A DNA stretch of 64,000 bases from Sphaerisporangium siamense (GTDB taxonomy: Bacteria; Actinomycetota; Actinomycetes; Streptosporangiales; Streptosporangiaceae). Below the pieces are notes generated by a model. The model ran no database searches. It had not been told where the DNA came from and was given only the letters and a program-made list of their open reading frames with translations. The DNA lies in NCBI RefSeq assembly GCF_014205275.1, contig NZ_JACHND010000001.1:3224001-3288000 (forward strand), written 5' to 3'. Made by a program: the position numbers and the translations under genes. Positions 57,023 to 64,000 of this stretch are shown here, piece after piece. Numbering within the stretch: position 1 is the stretch's first letter; every line of letters starts with the position of its first letter.

Positions 57023-57076
57023 TCAGCCCTTTCGCGAGGGCTTCGGGCGACGAAGTGCCAATCTGCGGCGATCCAT
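57023..57076 (-). CDS. Micro-ORF 1 of 6, 17 aa
   Basis: Encodes MDRRRLALRRPKPSRKG. It has the strongest ribosome site of the set (AAGGAGAACGGT then ATG) and lies 101 bp after the M16 gene. It is the first peptide of the array in transcription order. Together the six peptides are rich in Arg, Lys and Pro, with no Cys, Ser/Thr-rich core or leader, so they do not look like known RiPP precursors. Confidence 0.8.
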   Translation of the reverse strand: MDRRRLALRRPKPSRKG

Positions 57077-57132
57077 ACCGTTCTCCTTAACTTGTCCGGA
57101 TACCGGTGGAATGCGACTTTTCCGTGCACTCC

Positions 57133-57148
57133 TAGCGAACAATCGCTA
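57133..57148 (-). promoter_or_regulatory. Palindrome upstream of the micro-ORF array
   Basis: TAGCGA-N4-TCGCTA, a perfect 6-bp inverted repeat with a 4-nt loop, lies midway in the AT-rich 101-bp gap between the M16 stop and micro-ORF 1. It could be an operator, a processing site, or part of a second promoter for the peptides. Confidence 0.45.
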
Positions 57149-57177
57149 TAAAGCAGAGTTTTCGGTCCGACCCGGAT

Positions 57178-58401
57178 CTAGTCAATACCGGCGACCGTGA
57201 TCACCAAAGGTTTCAGCGCCGTCCGCAGGCTCTCCAGGACGTCTTCGGCCGTCACGGCGCGGATGGCCTCGATGTGACCGGCCAGCGTCCAGGGATGGCC
57301 GGGGATCAGCCCGTAGCGGCCGTAGAGCAACGCCTCCTCCAGCGACTGCTCGGTCTCCAGCTGCAGGAGGCCCGCCGCGCGCCGCGTGGCCGGCTCGACC
57401 TCGCCGGCCGTCCAGCCGTCCTCCGCCCGCCGGGTCAGCAGGGTGGTCGCGGTCTCCACGACCTCCTCCACGTGCTCGGGCGCGGTGGCGACGAAGGCGC
57501 GCCACACGCCGGTGTCGCGGTAGGCGTTGGTGAAGGCCCACATGTCGTAGGCGAGCCCGCGCCGGTTCCTGATCTCCTCGAACAGCAGCGCCGAGCTGGC
57601 GCCGCCGATCAGGTCCATGAGCACCTGCCAGGCCGGCAGCAGCCGGTGGCCGTAGGGCACGGCCGGCCCGCCCAGCACGACCCCGGCCGACTCGTTGTTC
57701 AGCGGCAGGTGGCGCCGCCCGCCGCCGACGATCGGGCTGCCGTCGTCGCGGGGGACGCCCCCGGCCGGCAGCGCGGACACCGGCCCGGACTCCAGGACCT
57801 CCAGCACGGCCTCGGGGGAGAGGTCGCCGCAGACGATCACGCCGGCCGAGGCGCCGCGCACCCACCGCGAATGGAAGCCGTGCAGGTCGTCCAGGGTCAC
57901 CCGGCCCACGCTCTCCGCGGTGCCGCCCACCGGCCGGGCCAGGGGGTGCCGGCCGAACGCGACGTCGTAGAAGACGTCGTGGACGACGTCGAACGGGTCG
58001 CCCGCGGCGAGCCGCAGCTCCTCCTGCACGACCTTGCGCTCGGACTCCAGGACCTCCTCGGTCAGGCCGGGCCGGGCGAGCGCGCGGGCGAGGATCCCGA
58101 GCGCGGTCCGCGCCTCGGGCGAGGGCACCCGGCCGTACAGGACGAGGTGGTCGCGGCTGGTGATCGCGTTGCCCTCGCCGCCGAGGCCCTCCAGCAGGTC
58201 GATCGGGCGGCCGGAGCCGTCGGCCAGGGGCGCCTGCATGAGGATGTGCTCCAGCAGGTGGGTGCCGCCCGCGACGGACTCCTGCTCGTACCGGGAGCCG
58301 GTGAGCAGCCACAGCGTCACGGTGGTCGCGGTCGCGCCCGGCCGGTGCAGCACCAGCACGGGGACGCCGTTGGCCAGGGTCGTGCGCACGGGCGCCCTCA
58401 C
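57178..58401 (-). CDS. M16-family zinc peptidase
   Basis: This 407-aa protein has an intact inverted zinc motif H48-L-L-E51-H52 and the downstream ligand region ERKVVQEELRLA (E127/E128). The C-terminal half (RNRRGLAYDMWAFTNAYRDTGVWRAFV) carries the substrate-binding Arg-Tyr of M16B enzymes. M16 peptidases often work in RiPP pathways (PqqF, AlbF type) on small basic peptides, which fits the adjacent micro-ORFs. GTG start overlaps the nucleotidyltransferase stop (GTGA at 58398-58401). No signal peptide, so cytoplasmic. Confidence 0.88.
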   Translation of the reverse strand: MRAPVRTTLANGVPVLVLHRPGATATTVTLWLLTGSRYEQESVAGGTHLLEHILMQAPLADGSGRPIDLLEGLGGEGNAITSRDHLVLYGRVPSPEARTALGILARALARPGLTEEVLESERKVVQEELRLAAGDPFDVVHDVFYDVAFGRHPLARPVGGTAESVGRVTLDDLHGFHSRWVRGASAGVIVCGDLSPEAVLEVLESGPVSALPAGGVPRDDGSPIVGGGRRHLPLNNESAGVVLGGPAVPYGHRLLPAWQVLMDLIGGASSALLFEEIRNRRGLAYDMWAFTNAYRDTGVWRAFVATAPEHVEEVVETATTLLTRRAEDGWTAGEVEPATRRAAGLLQLETEQSLEEALLYGRYGLIPGHPWTLAGHIEAIRAVTAEDVLESLRTALKPLVITVAGID

Positions 58402-59612
58402 GCGTCCTCCTCCTCGCCGCCGTCGTCGCGGCTCTCGCCGATGACTTCCCATCCGCCGAGGCCGCCGACGGCCTGCGCGCCCTCCAGCGCCGCCTCGTCG
58501 ATCTCCTCGCCGTGCACGAGCACGAACCCTCCGGCCGGGGTGTCGGCCCACAGCGTGCCGCCGCGCTCGCGCAGGGTCGCCCGCTCGGCGTAGTGGTCGC
58601 CGGCGACGGGCAGCGCGAACAGCACCAGTCCGGCGTCCAGCGCCGTCCTGCTGCTCACCTTGCTCTCGGTGAGCCGCCACGCGCGGCGGCCGATCGGCCC
58701 CGAGCGTCCGGCCATCATGCGGTTCTGCAGTTCGAGCAGCGCGAAACTCATCGGCCGCCGCAGGCCGCGCGCCGCCGTCGCGCGCCGCCGGGCCCGCCCG
58801 GCCCGGGTGAGCGCGCGCAGGTCGCCGGGCAGGCGGGGGACGTCGAGGGAGGCGGCGTCCAGCAGCGCGGCCAGCTCGGCGTACTCGGGCCACAGGCCGA
58901 TCTCGTGGACCGCGAGCGCGCAGGAGTTCAGCACGTGGCGCGGCGCCGCGTCGAGCTGCACGGCGGCGTCCACCAGGTCGCGGGCCCGGAACGGCTGCTC
59001 GAAGCGTTCGAGCAGCAGCGCCACCAGGTTCTTGGCGATCGGCTCCTCGCACGGCGGGGGGAGCGCGCGCCGGGCGGGGACGCCGGCCGGGCCGGGGAGC
59101 ATGGCCATCGTGCTCAGCTCGACGGCGTACGGCAGCCCGTACGGGTCGTCGGCGTGCCTGCGCATGCTGACCAGGAACTGGAGGCGTCCCTCGAACTTGA
59201 GGAAGGTGGCGCTGTGCAGGGCCCAGCCCTCCTCGACCAGCCAGGAGACGATCGGCCAGACCCGGTCCTCGTCGGGGATCCAGTAGTCGAGGTCGTTCAT
59301 GGTCCGCACCAGGGGCTCGGGGTAGCGCGCGGCCACCTCCAGGCCCTTGAAGGTGACGGGATCGCCGAAGCGGGCGGCGATGCGCTTCTGGAGGTCGCGG
59401 TAGAAGGCCATCCGCGCCCGGAACCGGGACAGCTCGTGGGAGAGGCCGGGGCCGAGATCGCGCCCGTCCCGCTCCCAGGCGCTCAACAGCGTGGCGAGGA
59501 AGGAGGGCTGTGCGGTGCGGGTGACGTGGAGCACCTCCCCGGGCGTCTCCATGTCCTGGCCCGTCACCGTGGCCAGGATCTCTTCAAGCTCGCCCGACGT
59601 CAGCCCGATCAC
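58398..59612 (-). CDS. Nucleotidyltransferase-like protein (NTP_transf_5 type)
   Basis: This 404-aa protein matches the Pol-beta-like family PF14907 in layout. The metal-binding acid pair is in VRTMNDLDYWIPD (D-x-D), followed by VWPIVSWLVEEGW and LKFEGRLQFLVSMRRH..VELSTM. The C-terminal third is unusual: an Arg-rich region ([21 protein letters not shown]) and a final domain ending in acidic residues. Members of this family occur in lasso-peptide and other peptide loci. It is the first gene of the M16/micro-ORF/NDPK operon; GTG start with GAAGGA upstream. Confidence 0.75.
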   Translation of the reverse strand: MIGLTSGELEEILATVTGQDMETPGEVLHVTRTAQPSFLATLLSAWERDGRDLGPGLSHELSRFRARMAFYRDLQKRIAARFGDPVTFKGLEVAARYPEPLVRTMNDLDYWIPDEDRVWPIVSWLVEEGWALHSATFLKFEGRLQFLVSMRRHADDPYGLPYAVELSTMAMLPGPAGVPARRALPPPCEEPIAKNLVALLLERFEQPFRARDLVDAAVQLDAAPRHVLNSCALAVHEIGLWPEYAELAALLDAASLDVPRLPGDLRALTRAGRARRRATAARGLRRPMSFALLELQNRMMAGRSGPIGRRAWRLTESKVSSRTALDAGLVLFALPVAGDHYAERATLRERGGTLWADTPAGGFVLVHGEEIDEAALEGAQAVGGLGGWEVIGESRDDGGEEEDA

Positions 59613-59920
59613 GTGGTTCCGTCCTTCTGGCCCGGTCGTTCCAGGGGGAGATCTTCCCGACGACTCTGACAGATGACACTGTCCCCGACAAGACGTCCCC
59701 AGGCGGCGTCGTGGGCGGAAAACTACCGTGCGTAGCCGATTTCCGAGCGAACCGATCCTTATAGAAGGTGGGCCTGCGAATTCCGTGGATCGTTCCTTAC
59801 AGGTACGTGAGCGCTGCTCGCGTCAAGGCGTGATCAAGGTGGGGATCGGGCCGCGGTGGCGGTGCGTGGCCGTCACGTGAATATGGTCTTGACGGTGTGA
59901 TCGCAGGTGAAGGACCGCTA
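59613..59920. other. Divergent intergenic region
   Basis: Upstream of the nucleotidyltransferase operon (minus) and the LPMO gene (plus). A TTGACG element on the minus strand near 59820 may be part of the operon promoter, but no good -10 follows. No gene is visible. Confidence 0.4.
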
Positions 59921-59949
59921 TTTACTCTTAGGAAACTTTCCTTTATATT
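59921..59949 (+). promoter_or_regulatory. LPMO promoter with operator in the spacer
   Basis: TTTACT (59921-59926), a 17-bp spacer and TATATT (59944-59949) fit a promoter. The perfect palindrome AGGAAA-C-TTTCCT (59930-59942) lies wholly within the spacer, ideal for a repressor. This palindrome type often precedes secreted polysaccharide-degrading genes in actinomycetes as I recall, suggesting sugar-responsive control. Confidence 0.65.
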
Positions 59950-59980
59950 CCTGGGCATCCCCCCAGGAAAGGAGCGTGGT

Positions 59981-60715
59981 ATGCGGAAGATCATGTATGG
60001 AGCGACCGCGCTGGTCGCCGCCGGCATCTCGGTGCTCTCCGCCACCCCCGCCTCGGCCCACGGTTACATCTCCCAGCCGCCGAGCCGTCAGGCGTTCTGC
60101 GCCCAGCGCGTGGTGCCGAACTGCGGTGACATCGTCTACGAGCCGCAGAGCGTCGAGGCCCCCAAGGGCTCGCGCGCGTGCAACGGCGGCGGCACCCGCT
60201 TCGCCGTCCTCAACGACGACAGCAAGGCGTGGCCCGCCACGAACGTCGGCAACTCGGTGACGTTCAACTGGATCCTCACGGCCCGGCACGCCACCAGCAC
60301 GTGGGAATACTACATCGGCAACACCCGCGTGGCCGTCTTCAACGACGGTGGCAAGCAGCCCGGCGCGACCGTGCAGCACACGGTGAACCTGTCCGGCTTC
60401 AGCGGCAGGCAGAAGCTGCTCGCCGTCTGGAACATCGCCGACACGATCAACGCGTTCTACAACTGCGTCGACCTCCAGATCGGCGGCGGCGGCCCCAGCA
60501 CGCCGACCCCGACCCCGACCGTCACCCCGACGCGGACCCCGACCCCCACCCCGACGCCCACCACCACCGCGAGTGGCACCTGGGCCGCGGGCAAGGCCTA
60601 CAAGACCGGTGACGTGGTCACCTACAACGGTGTCACCTACCGTTGCCAGCAGCCGCACACCGCGATCCAGGGCTGGGAGCCCCCGAACGTCCCCGCCCTG
60701 TGGGCGACGGCCTGA
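59981..60715 (+). CDS. AA10 lytic polysaccharide monooxygenase with CBM5/12-like domain
   Basis: This 244-aa secreted copper enzyme oxidatively cuts chitin or cellulose. The signal peptide (1-26, ending PASA) leaves His27 as the new N-terminus, which forms the copper brace (HGYISQPPSRQAFC). Typical AA10 motifs follow: NCGDIVYEPQSVE, WILTARHATSTWEYYIG (second His), and NAFYNCVDLQI. A Pro-Thr linker (about 175-200) connects to a CBM5/12-type domain (TWAAGKAYKTGDVVTYNGVTYRCQQPHTAIQGWEPPNVPALW). ATG at 59981 has AAAGGAG. The binding module points to chitin. Confidence 0.93.
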   Translation: MRKIMYGATALVAAGISVLSATPASAHGYISQPPSRQAFCAQRVVPNCGDIVYEPQSVEAPKGSRACNGGGTRFAVLNDDSKAWPATNVGNSVTFNWILTARHATSTWEYYIGNTRVAVFNDGGKQPGATVQHTVNLSGFSGRQKLLAVWNIADTINAFYNCVDLQIGGGGPSTPTPTPTVTPTRTPTPTPTPTTTASGTWAAGKAYKTGDVVTYNGVTYRCQQPHTAIQGWEPPNVPALWATA

Positions 60716-60731
60716 TCCGATCCCTGCGGGT

Positions 60732-60769
60732 CCCGCCTCCGTGACCGGCGGATCGCCGGCGGAGGCGGG
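60732..60769 (+). terminator. Hairpin after the LPMO gene
   Basis: CCCGCCTCCG (60732-60741) pairs with CGGAGGCGGG (60760-60769), and an inner CCGGCG/CGCCGG pair tightens the stem. It starts 17 bp after the stop codon. Confidence 0.8.
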
Positions 60770-60799
60770 CCCGGACGAGTGACGCGGGAGCGAGGCCGC

Positions 60800-60836
60800 C
60801 CCCGCCCCGGCCAGGTACGGCCCGGCCGGGGCGGGG
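60800..60836. terminator. Second GC-rich hairpin before the DUF305 gene
   Basis: Perfect 13-bp arms at 60800-60812 and 60824-60836 with an 11-nt loop. It may add to termination of the LPMO transcript or lie in the leader of the next gene. Confidence 0.6.
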
Positions 60837-60889
60837 GGCCCGCTCCCGTACGTGTCCCCGCACACCGTCGACAAGAGAAGCCGGTCACC

Positions 60890-61498
60890 ATGAAACGCGC
60901 CGCCCTCGCCCTCGCCGCCGCAGCGAGCCTGATGGTGCTCCCCGCCTGTGGCGCCGCCGGGGCCTCCCCCTCCTCGACCGCGTACCCCACACCCGCGTCG
61001 CTGCCGCCGTTCCCCCCGGCGCCAGGAGCGAAGAACGACGCCGACGTGCGGTTCCTGCAGATGATGATCCCGCACCACAAGCAGGCCGTCCAGATGGCCG
61101 AGATGGCCAGGGCCAAGGCCGTCCACCAGGACGTCAGGGACCTCGCGAACGCCATCGCGATCACCCAGACCTACGAGGTGCGCACCATGACCACGTGGCT
61201 GCTGGACTGGAAGAAGCCGCTCAAGCTCGACGGCCGCGGCAAGACCGAGCACGAGGAGCACTCCGAGACCAGGCAGTCGGACATCGCCGACCTCGGACGC
61301 ATGGAGGGGGCCAAGTTCGAGACCACCTTCCTCGCCATGCTGATCGGCCACCAGCACAACGCCATCGAGATGGCGCGCGACGAGTACGCCAAGGGCAAGA
61401 ACGTCGAGGTCCGCAACCTGGCGCACCGGATCGACCTGTCGCGCACGGCGCAGGTGCAGGAGATGCTCAAGGCGATGAACCGGCCCTCCGGCACGTGA
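60890..61498 (+). CDS. DUF305 lipoprotein
   Basis: This 202-aa exported lipoprotein has a signal with a lipobox (MVLPAC, Cys at about residue 20), a Pro/Ser linker, and two DUF305 halves, each with a His-rich helix: DVRFLQMMIPHHKQAVQMAEMA and ETTFLAMLIGHQHNAIEMARDE. DUF305 is a ferritin-like helical domain seen in copper and stress settings. The ATG at 60890 is chosen because it begins the signal peptide; the upstream open frame is Gly/Pro-Arg-rich and overlaps the hairpin. It may handle copper, and neighbours a copper enzyme (LPMO). Confidence 0.9.
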   Translation: MKRAALALAAAASLMVLPACGAAGASPSSTAYPTPASLPPFPPAPGAKNDADVRFLQMMIPHHKQAVQMAEMARAKAVHQDVRDLANAIAITQTYEVRTMTTWLLDWKKPLKLDGRGKTEHEEHSETRQSDIADLGRMEGAKFETTFLAMLIGHQHNAIEMARDEYAKGKNVEVRNLAHRIDLSRTAQVQEMLKAMNRPSGT

Positions 61499-61530
61499 AT
61501 CGCGAAGGCCGCCGTCCGTAGAATTGGCCG

Positions 61531-62577
61531 GTGACGACACGCCGCTACGGGATCCTCATCATGCCGGCCGCCAACCGGGTCTACGCCGAGGCGTCGGTCG
61601 AGCTCATGGAGGCCGAGATCGAGGTCTTCGCCGCCGCCGTCCTGGGCGGCGGCCTGGGCCGGATCACCGCGGAGCCGATCGGCGGCGTCCCGTACATCAC
61701 GTTCGACGCCCCGGAGCTGTCGGAGCGCGAGGTCGCGTACCTGTCCAACCTGTCGTCCCTCTACGCGCTGTTCGCGGTCGACCCGGACGGCACGCTCACA
61801 CCGGTCCCGCTGCGCCGGCTGGACCGCTTCGACGACGACCTGATCACCATCCAGAAGTACGCGGGCAAGACCAACGAGCACTTCACCAAGATGCTGCTGA
61901 ACGCCACGATCCTGGCGTCCGACTTCGCCCGCGAGATGATCGACAGGCCGCTCGCCGTCCTGGACCCGCTGTGCGGCCGGGGCACCACCCTCAACCAGGC
62001 CCTGATGTACGGCTACGACGCGGCCGGGGTGGACGTCGACGGCAAGGACTTCGAGGCGTACGCGGCGTTCATCCGCACCTACCTCAAGCGCAAACGCCTG
62101 AAGCACTCCGCCGAGGTGGTGCCGGTGCGGCGCGAGCGCAGGCTGGTCGCCCGCAGGCTGGAGGTCTCGATCGGGCTGTCCAAGGAGGAGTACAAGGCCG
62201 GGGACAAGCGCAGGCTCACCGTCGTCAACGCCGACACCACCACCGCCGGCGGGTTCTTCCCCCGCGCGTCCTTCGACGTGATCGTCGCCGACGCGCCGTA
62301 CGGCGTCCAGCACGGCAGCCGTGACCGGCAGAGCGCCCTCAGCAGGCGTCCGCTGGACCTGCTGAGCGCGGCGGTGCCGGAGTGGACGGGCCTGCTGCGG
62401 CCCGGCGGGGCGATCGGCCTGTCCTGGAACACCTACGTCGCCCCCCGCGACGACGTGGCCGCGATCTTCGCCGAGAACGGTCTGGAGGTGCGGGACGACG
62501 GCCCCTACCGCCGGTTCCGGCACCGGGTCGACCAGGCGATCATCAGGGACGTCGTCGTCGCCCGCAAACCGTCCTGA
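61531..62577 (+). CDS. SAM-dependent methyltransferase (TRM11/UPF0020-like)
   Basis: This 348-aa protein has an N-terminal domain (1-110) and a Rossmann methyltransferase domain with motif I LDPLCGRGTTLNQALM, AGVDVDGKDFEAY, and motif IV IVADAPYGVQHG (D-x-P-Y, an N-methylation signature). The target is probably guanine or adenine in tRNA or another nucleic acid. GTG start at 61531. The family has an actinobacterial branch of unknown target. Confidence 0.83.
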   Translation: MTTRRYGILIMPAANRVYAEASVELMEAEIEVFAAAVLGGGLGRITAEPIGGVPYITFDAPELSEREVAYLSNLSSLYALFAVDPDGTLTPVPLRRLDRFDDDLITIQKYAGKTNEHFTKMLLNATILASDFAREMIDRPLAVLDPLCGRGTTLNQALMYGYDAAGVDVDGKDFEAYAAFIRTYLKRKRLKHSAEVVPVRRERRLVARRLEVSIGLSKEEYKAGDKRRLTVVNADTTTAGGFFPRASFDVIVADAPYGVQHGSRDRQSALSRRPLDLLSAAVPEWTGLLRPGGAIGLSWNTYVAPRDDVAAIFAENGLEVRDDGPYRRFRHRVDQAIIRDVVVARKPS

Positions 62578-62675
62578 TCGGGCGCGGTGCGGAAGAGCCG
62601 GGCACCTCTTTCGGCGCGCATGGGCGGCGCGGGACGCCGGATCGTGATACGGAGGGGGAGGCGAAGGAGGATCTC

Positions 62676-63716
62676 ATGCTGCCCTGGCAGGCCGATCTCG
62701 AAGGTCGCGTCGACGAGCACGTCATCGACAGCGAAGCGCTGCGCGGCAATCCCTTGAACGACCCGCACCGCCGCCCGCTGTGGGTCTACGTGCCCCCGGG
62801 GTACGACGACGACCCCGGCCGCGCCTACCCGGCCATCTACGTGATCCAGGGGTACACCGGCCACATCGGCATGTGGCGCAACCGCACCCCGTTCCGGCAG
62901 CCGTTCGTCGAGACCGCCGACCAGGTGTTCGCGCGGGGCGAGGCGCCGCCGGCGATCGTCGTGTACGTGGACGCCTGGACGGCCTACGGGGGCAGCCAGT
63001 TCGTGGACTCGCCCGGCACCGGCCGGTACCACACCTACCTCTGCGACGAGGTGGTCCCCTGGGTGGACGCCCACTACCGCACGCTCGCCGACCGCGACCA
63101 CCGGGCCATCGCCGGCAAGTCCAGCGGCGGTTTCGGGGCGATGATCACGCCCATGCTGCGTCCCGACCTGTTCGGCGCGCTCGCCACCCACGCGGGCGAC
63201 AGCCTGTACGAGCACTGCTACCTGCCCGGGTTCGCCCAGGCGGTGCGCCATCTGCGCGCCTACGACGGCGACATCCTGCGCTGGTGGAAGGAGTTCCAGT
63301 CCCGCCCCGCCTTCACCGACCCCGCCGACGACGTGCTGCTCGTCGCGCTCGGCTGCTCCGCCGCGTTCTCCGCCCGGCCGGACGGCACTCCGGAGCTGCC
63401 CGTCGACCCGCGCACCGGCGAGTTGCGGCCGGAACTCTGGCGGCGGTGGCTCGACTGGGATCCCGTCCGCATGGTGCCGGAGCACGCCGACGCCATGCGG
63501 ACCATGCGCGCGATCTGGATCGACGCGGGGACCAGGGACGAGTACTACCTCGATCTGGGCGCCGAGGCCTTCCGCCGTTCGCTGCTGGACAACGGGGTCT
63601 CGCCCGGCGTCATCCACTTCGAGCTGTTCGACGCGGGCCACGGCGCCATCGACCATCGCTATCCGCTGTCGCTGGCCTGGCTGGCCACGCGGCTCACTGA
63701 ACGTACGTGCAGATGA
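62676..63716 (+). CDS. Esterase D/Fes-like alpha/beta hydrolase
   Basis: This 346-aa cytoplasmic hydrolase of the PF00756 family has the nucleophile S149 in AGKSSGGFG, a family-typical RPLWVYVPPGYDDDPGRAYPAIYVIQGYTG opening, the acid in IDAGTRDEYYLD, and His in FDAGHGAIDHRY. ATG at 62676 has a strong GAAGGAGG site; the longer open frame overlaps the preceding gene. Known members hydrolyse ferric-siderophore, feruloyl or mycolyl esters; the substrate here is unknown. Its 3' end overlaps the convergent last gene by 23 bp. Confidence 0.88.
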   Translation: MLPWQADLEGRVDEHVIDSEALRGNPLNDPHRRPLWVYVPPGYDDDPGRAYPAIYVIQGYTGHIGMWRNRTPFRQPFVETADQVFARGEAPPAIVVYVDAWTAYGGSQFVDSPGTGRYHTYLCDEVVPWVDAHYRTLADRDHRAIAGKSSGGFGAMITPMLRPDLFGALATHAGDSLYEHCYLPGFAQAVRHLRAYDGDILRWWKEFQSRPAFTDPADDVLLVALGCSAAFSARPDGTPELPVDPRTGELRPELWRRWLDWDPVRMVPEHADAMRTMRAIWIDAGTRDEYYLDLGAEAFRRSLLDNGVSPGVIHFELFDAGHGAIDHRYPLSLAWLATRLTERTCR

Positions 63717-64000
63717 GGGACTGGCTCACTCCCTGCCGGTAGGCGGTGACGACGGAGCGGGTGAAGAATTCGCAGGCCTGCCAGGGGTTGCCGCTGCCGA
63801 CGTAGACAAGGTTGCCGCTGGTGCCGCGCTGGTAGCAGGAAAGGTTTCCCTGGTAGAAGCCGATCATGGAGTTGGAGTAGACCTTCGCGGCGCAGTAGTC
63901 GCCGAGACTGAGCGGGCTCATCACGATGTCGGCGGTGGCGAGGGTTCGGGCCTGGGCGGGTGCGGTGGTGGCGATCGCCCCCGCGCCCGCGAGGAAGAGG
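63694..64000 (-). CDS. Secreted hypothetical protein, cut by window edge
   Basis: At least 102 aa. The frame stays open to the window edge with signal-peptide-like residues LFLAGAGAIATTAPAQA, then SLGDYCAAKVYSNSMIGFYQGNLSCYQRGTSGNLVYVGSG and a C-terminal half with ACEFF..SLICTYVQ. Four Cys (DYCAAK, LSCYQ, QACEF, LICTY) suggest two disulfides in a small exported domain. I do not recognise the family. The start codon and first residues lie beyond the window; GTG at 63924 is only an internal start. Confidence 0.75.
   Translation of the reverse strand, partial: LFLAGAGAIATTAPAQARTLATADIVMSPLSLGDYCAAKVYSNSMIGFYQGNLSCYQRGTSGNLVYVGSGNPWQACEFFTRSVVTAYRQGVSQSLICTYVQ

Noticed and set aside
56737-57076. 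Microcin C-type (MccA) explanation for the micro-ORFs
   Set aside because: No MccB-like ThiF adenylating enzyme and no C-terminal Asn on the peptides.
56737-57076. Reading the array as a CRISPR or simple DNA repeat
   Set aside because: The similarity is at protein level with different codons and lengths; the DNA units are not regular repeats.

Overview
The window is one contiguous stretch of a very GC-rich actinomycete chromosome. The evidence is dense coding, frequent GTG and TTG starts, ATGA/GTGA start-stop overlaps, and actinobacterial families such as TIGR0267x Wadjet proteins, a LysW carrier, an AA10 LPMO with a CBM5/12-type tail, and DUF305. I cannot fix the genus; Streptosporangiales or a neighbouring order would fit. 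No rRNA, tRNA, CRISPR array, insertion sequence or phage gene was seen.

Layout. (1) 67-8847: a complete JetABCD (Wadjet) anti-plasmid defence operon. (2) 8882-12949: a two-gene ABC transporter, a small hypothetical protein, and a divergent TetR/FAD-monooxygenase pair sharing a 17-bp inverted-repeat operator. (3) 13440-16320: a lone sulfotransferase, a long stretch without genes, and a small VOC protein read from a probable leaderless promoter. (4) 16717-45246: a biosynthetic gene cluster. It has an orphan LuxR-type regulator with a degenerate receiver, three NRPS proteins plus a stand-alone thioesterase, a full LysW amino-group-carrier cassette (LysW, LysX, LysY, LysZ and an M20 hydrolase), a split transketolase and a sugar-type aminotransferase. 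This set matches what is known for making 2,6-diamino-5,7-dihydroxyheptanoate (DADH), the precursor of the azabicycle in vazabitide and azinomycin. Two coupled orphan genes behind the aminotransferase sit where the aziridine-forming pair would be expected. The other arm carries two acyl-CoA dehydrogenases, a P450, a RidA protein, a formyltransferase, ArgG, a 2OG oxygenase and an MFS exporter.

(5) 45955-59612: a second accessory locus that I cannot match to a described system. It has a 47-aa Cys-containing precursor-like peptide with its own consensus promoter, a phosphodiesterase-family protein, an operon of MFS exporter, M28-type peptidase, methyltransferase-aminotransferase fusion and ubiquitin-like/PP-loop ATPase, and two FemAB-like acyltransferases. 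It ends in an operon of nucleotidyltransferase, M16 peptidase, six tandem 14-18 codon micro-ORFs with the shared pattern MDRR..RRPR..KKG, and an NDP-kinase-like protein. This is the best candidate for something new, probably a ribosomal-peptide pathway.

(6) 59981-64000: housekeeping or exported functions: LPMO, DUF305 lipoprotein, SAM methyltransferase, esterase, and a secreted protein cut by the window edge.

How parts work together (inference). LysX loads glutamate on LysW; LysZ and LysY convert it to the semialdehyde; the transketolase adds two carbons; the aminotransferase installs the second amine; the M20 enzyme releases the product. Sulfation (possibly by the distant sulfotransferase) and the orphan pair would close an aziridine. 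Two sister NRPS modules with almost the same specificity code would use it, a third module selects Ser, and the dehydrogenase pair and P450 tailor the peptide. All function names come from reading motifs and context; no database search was run.
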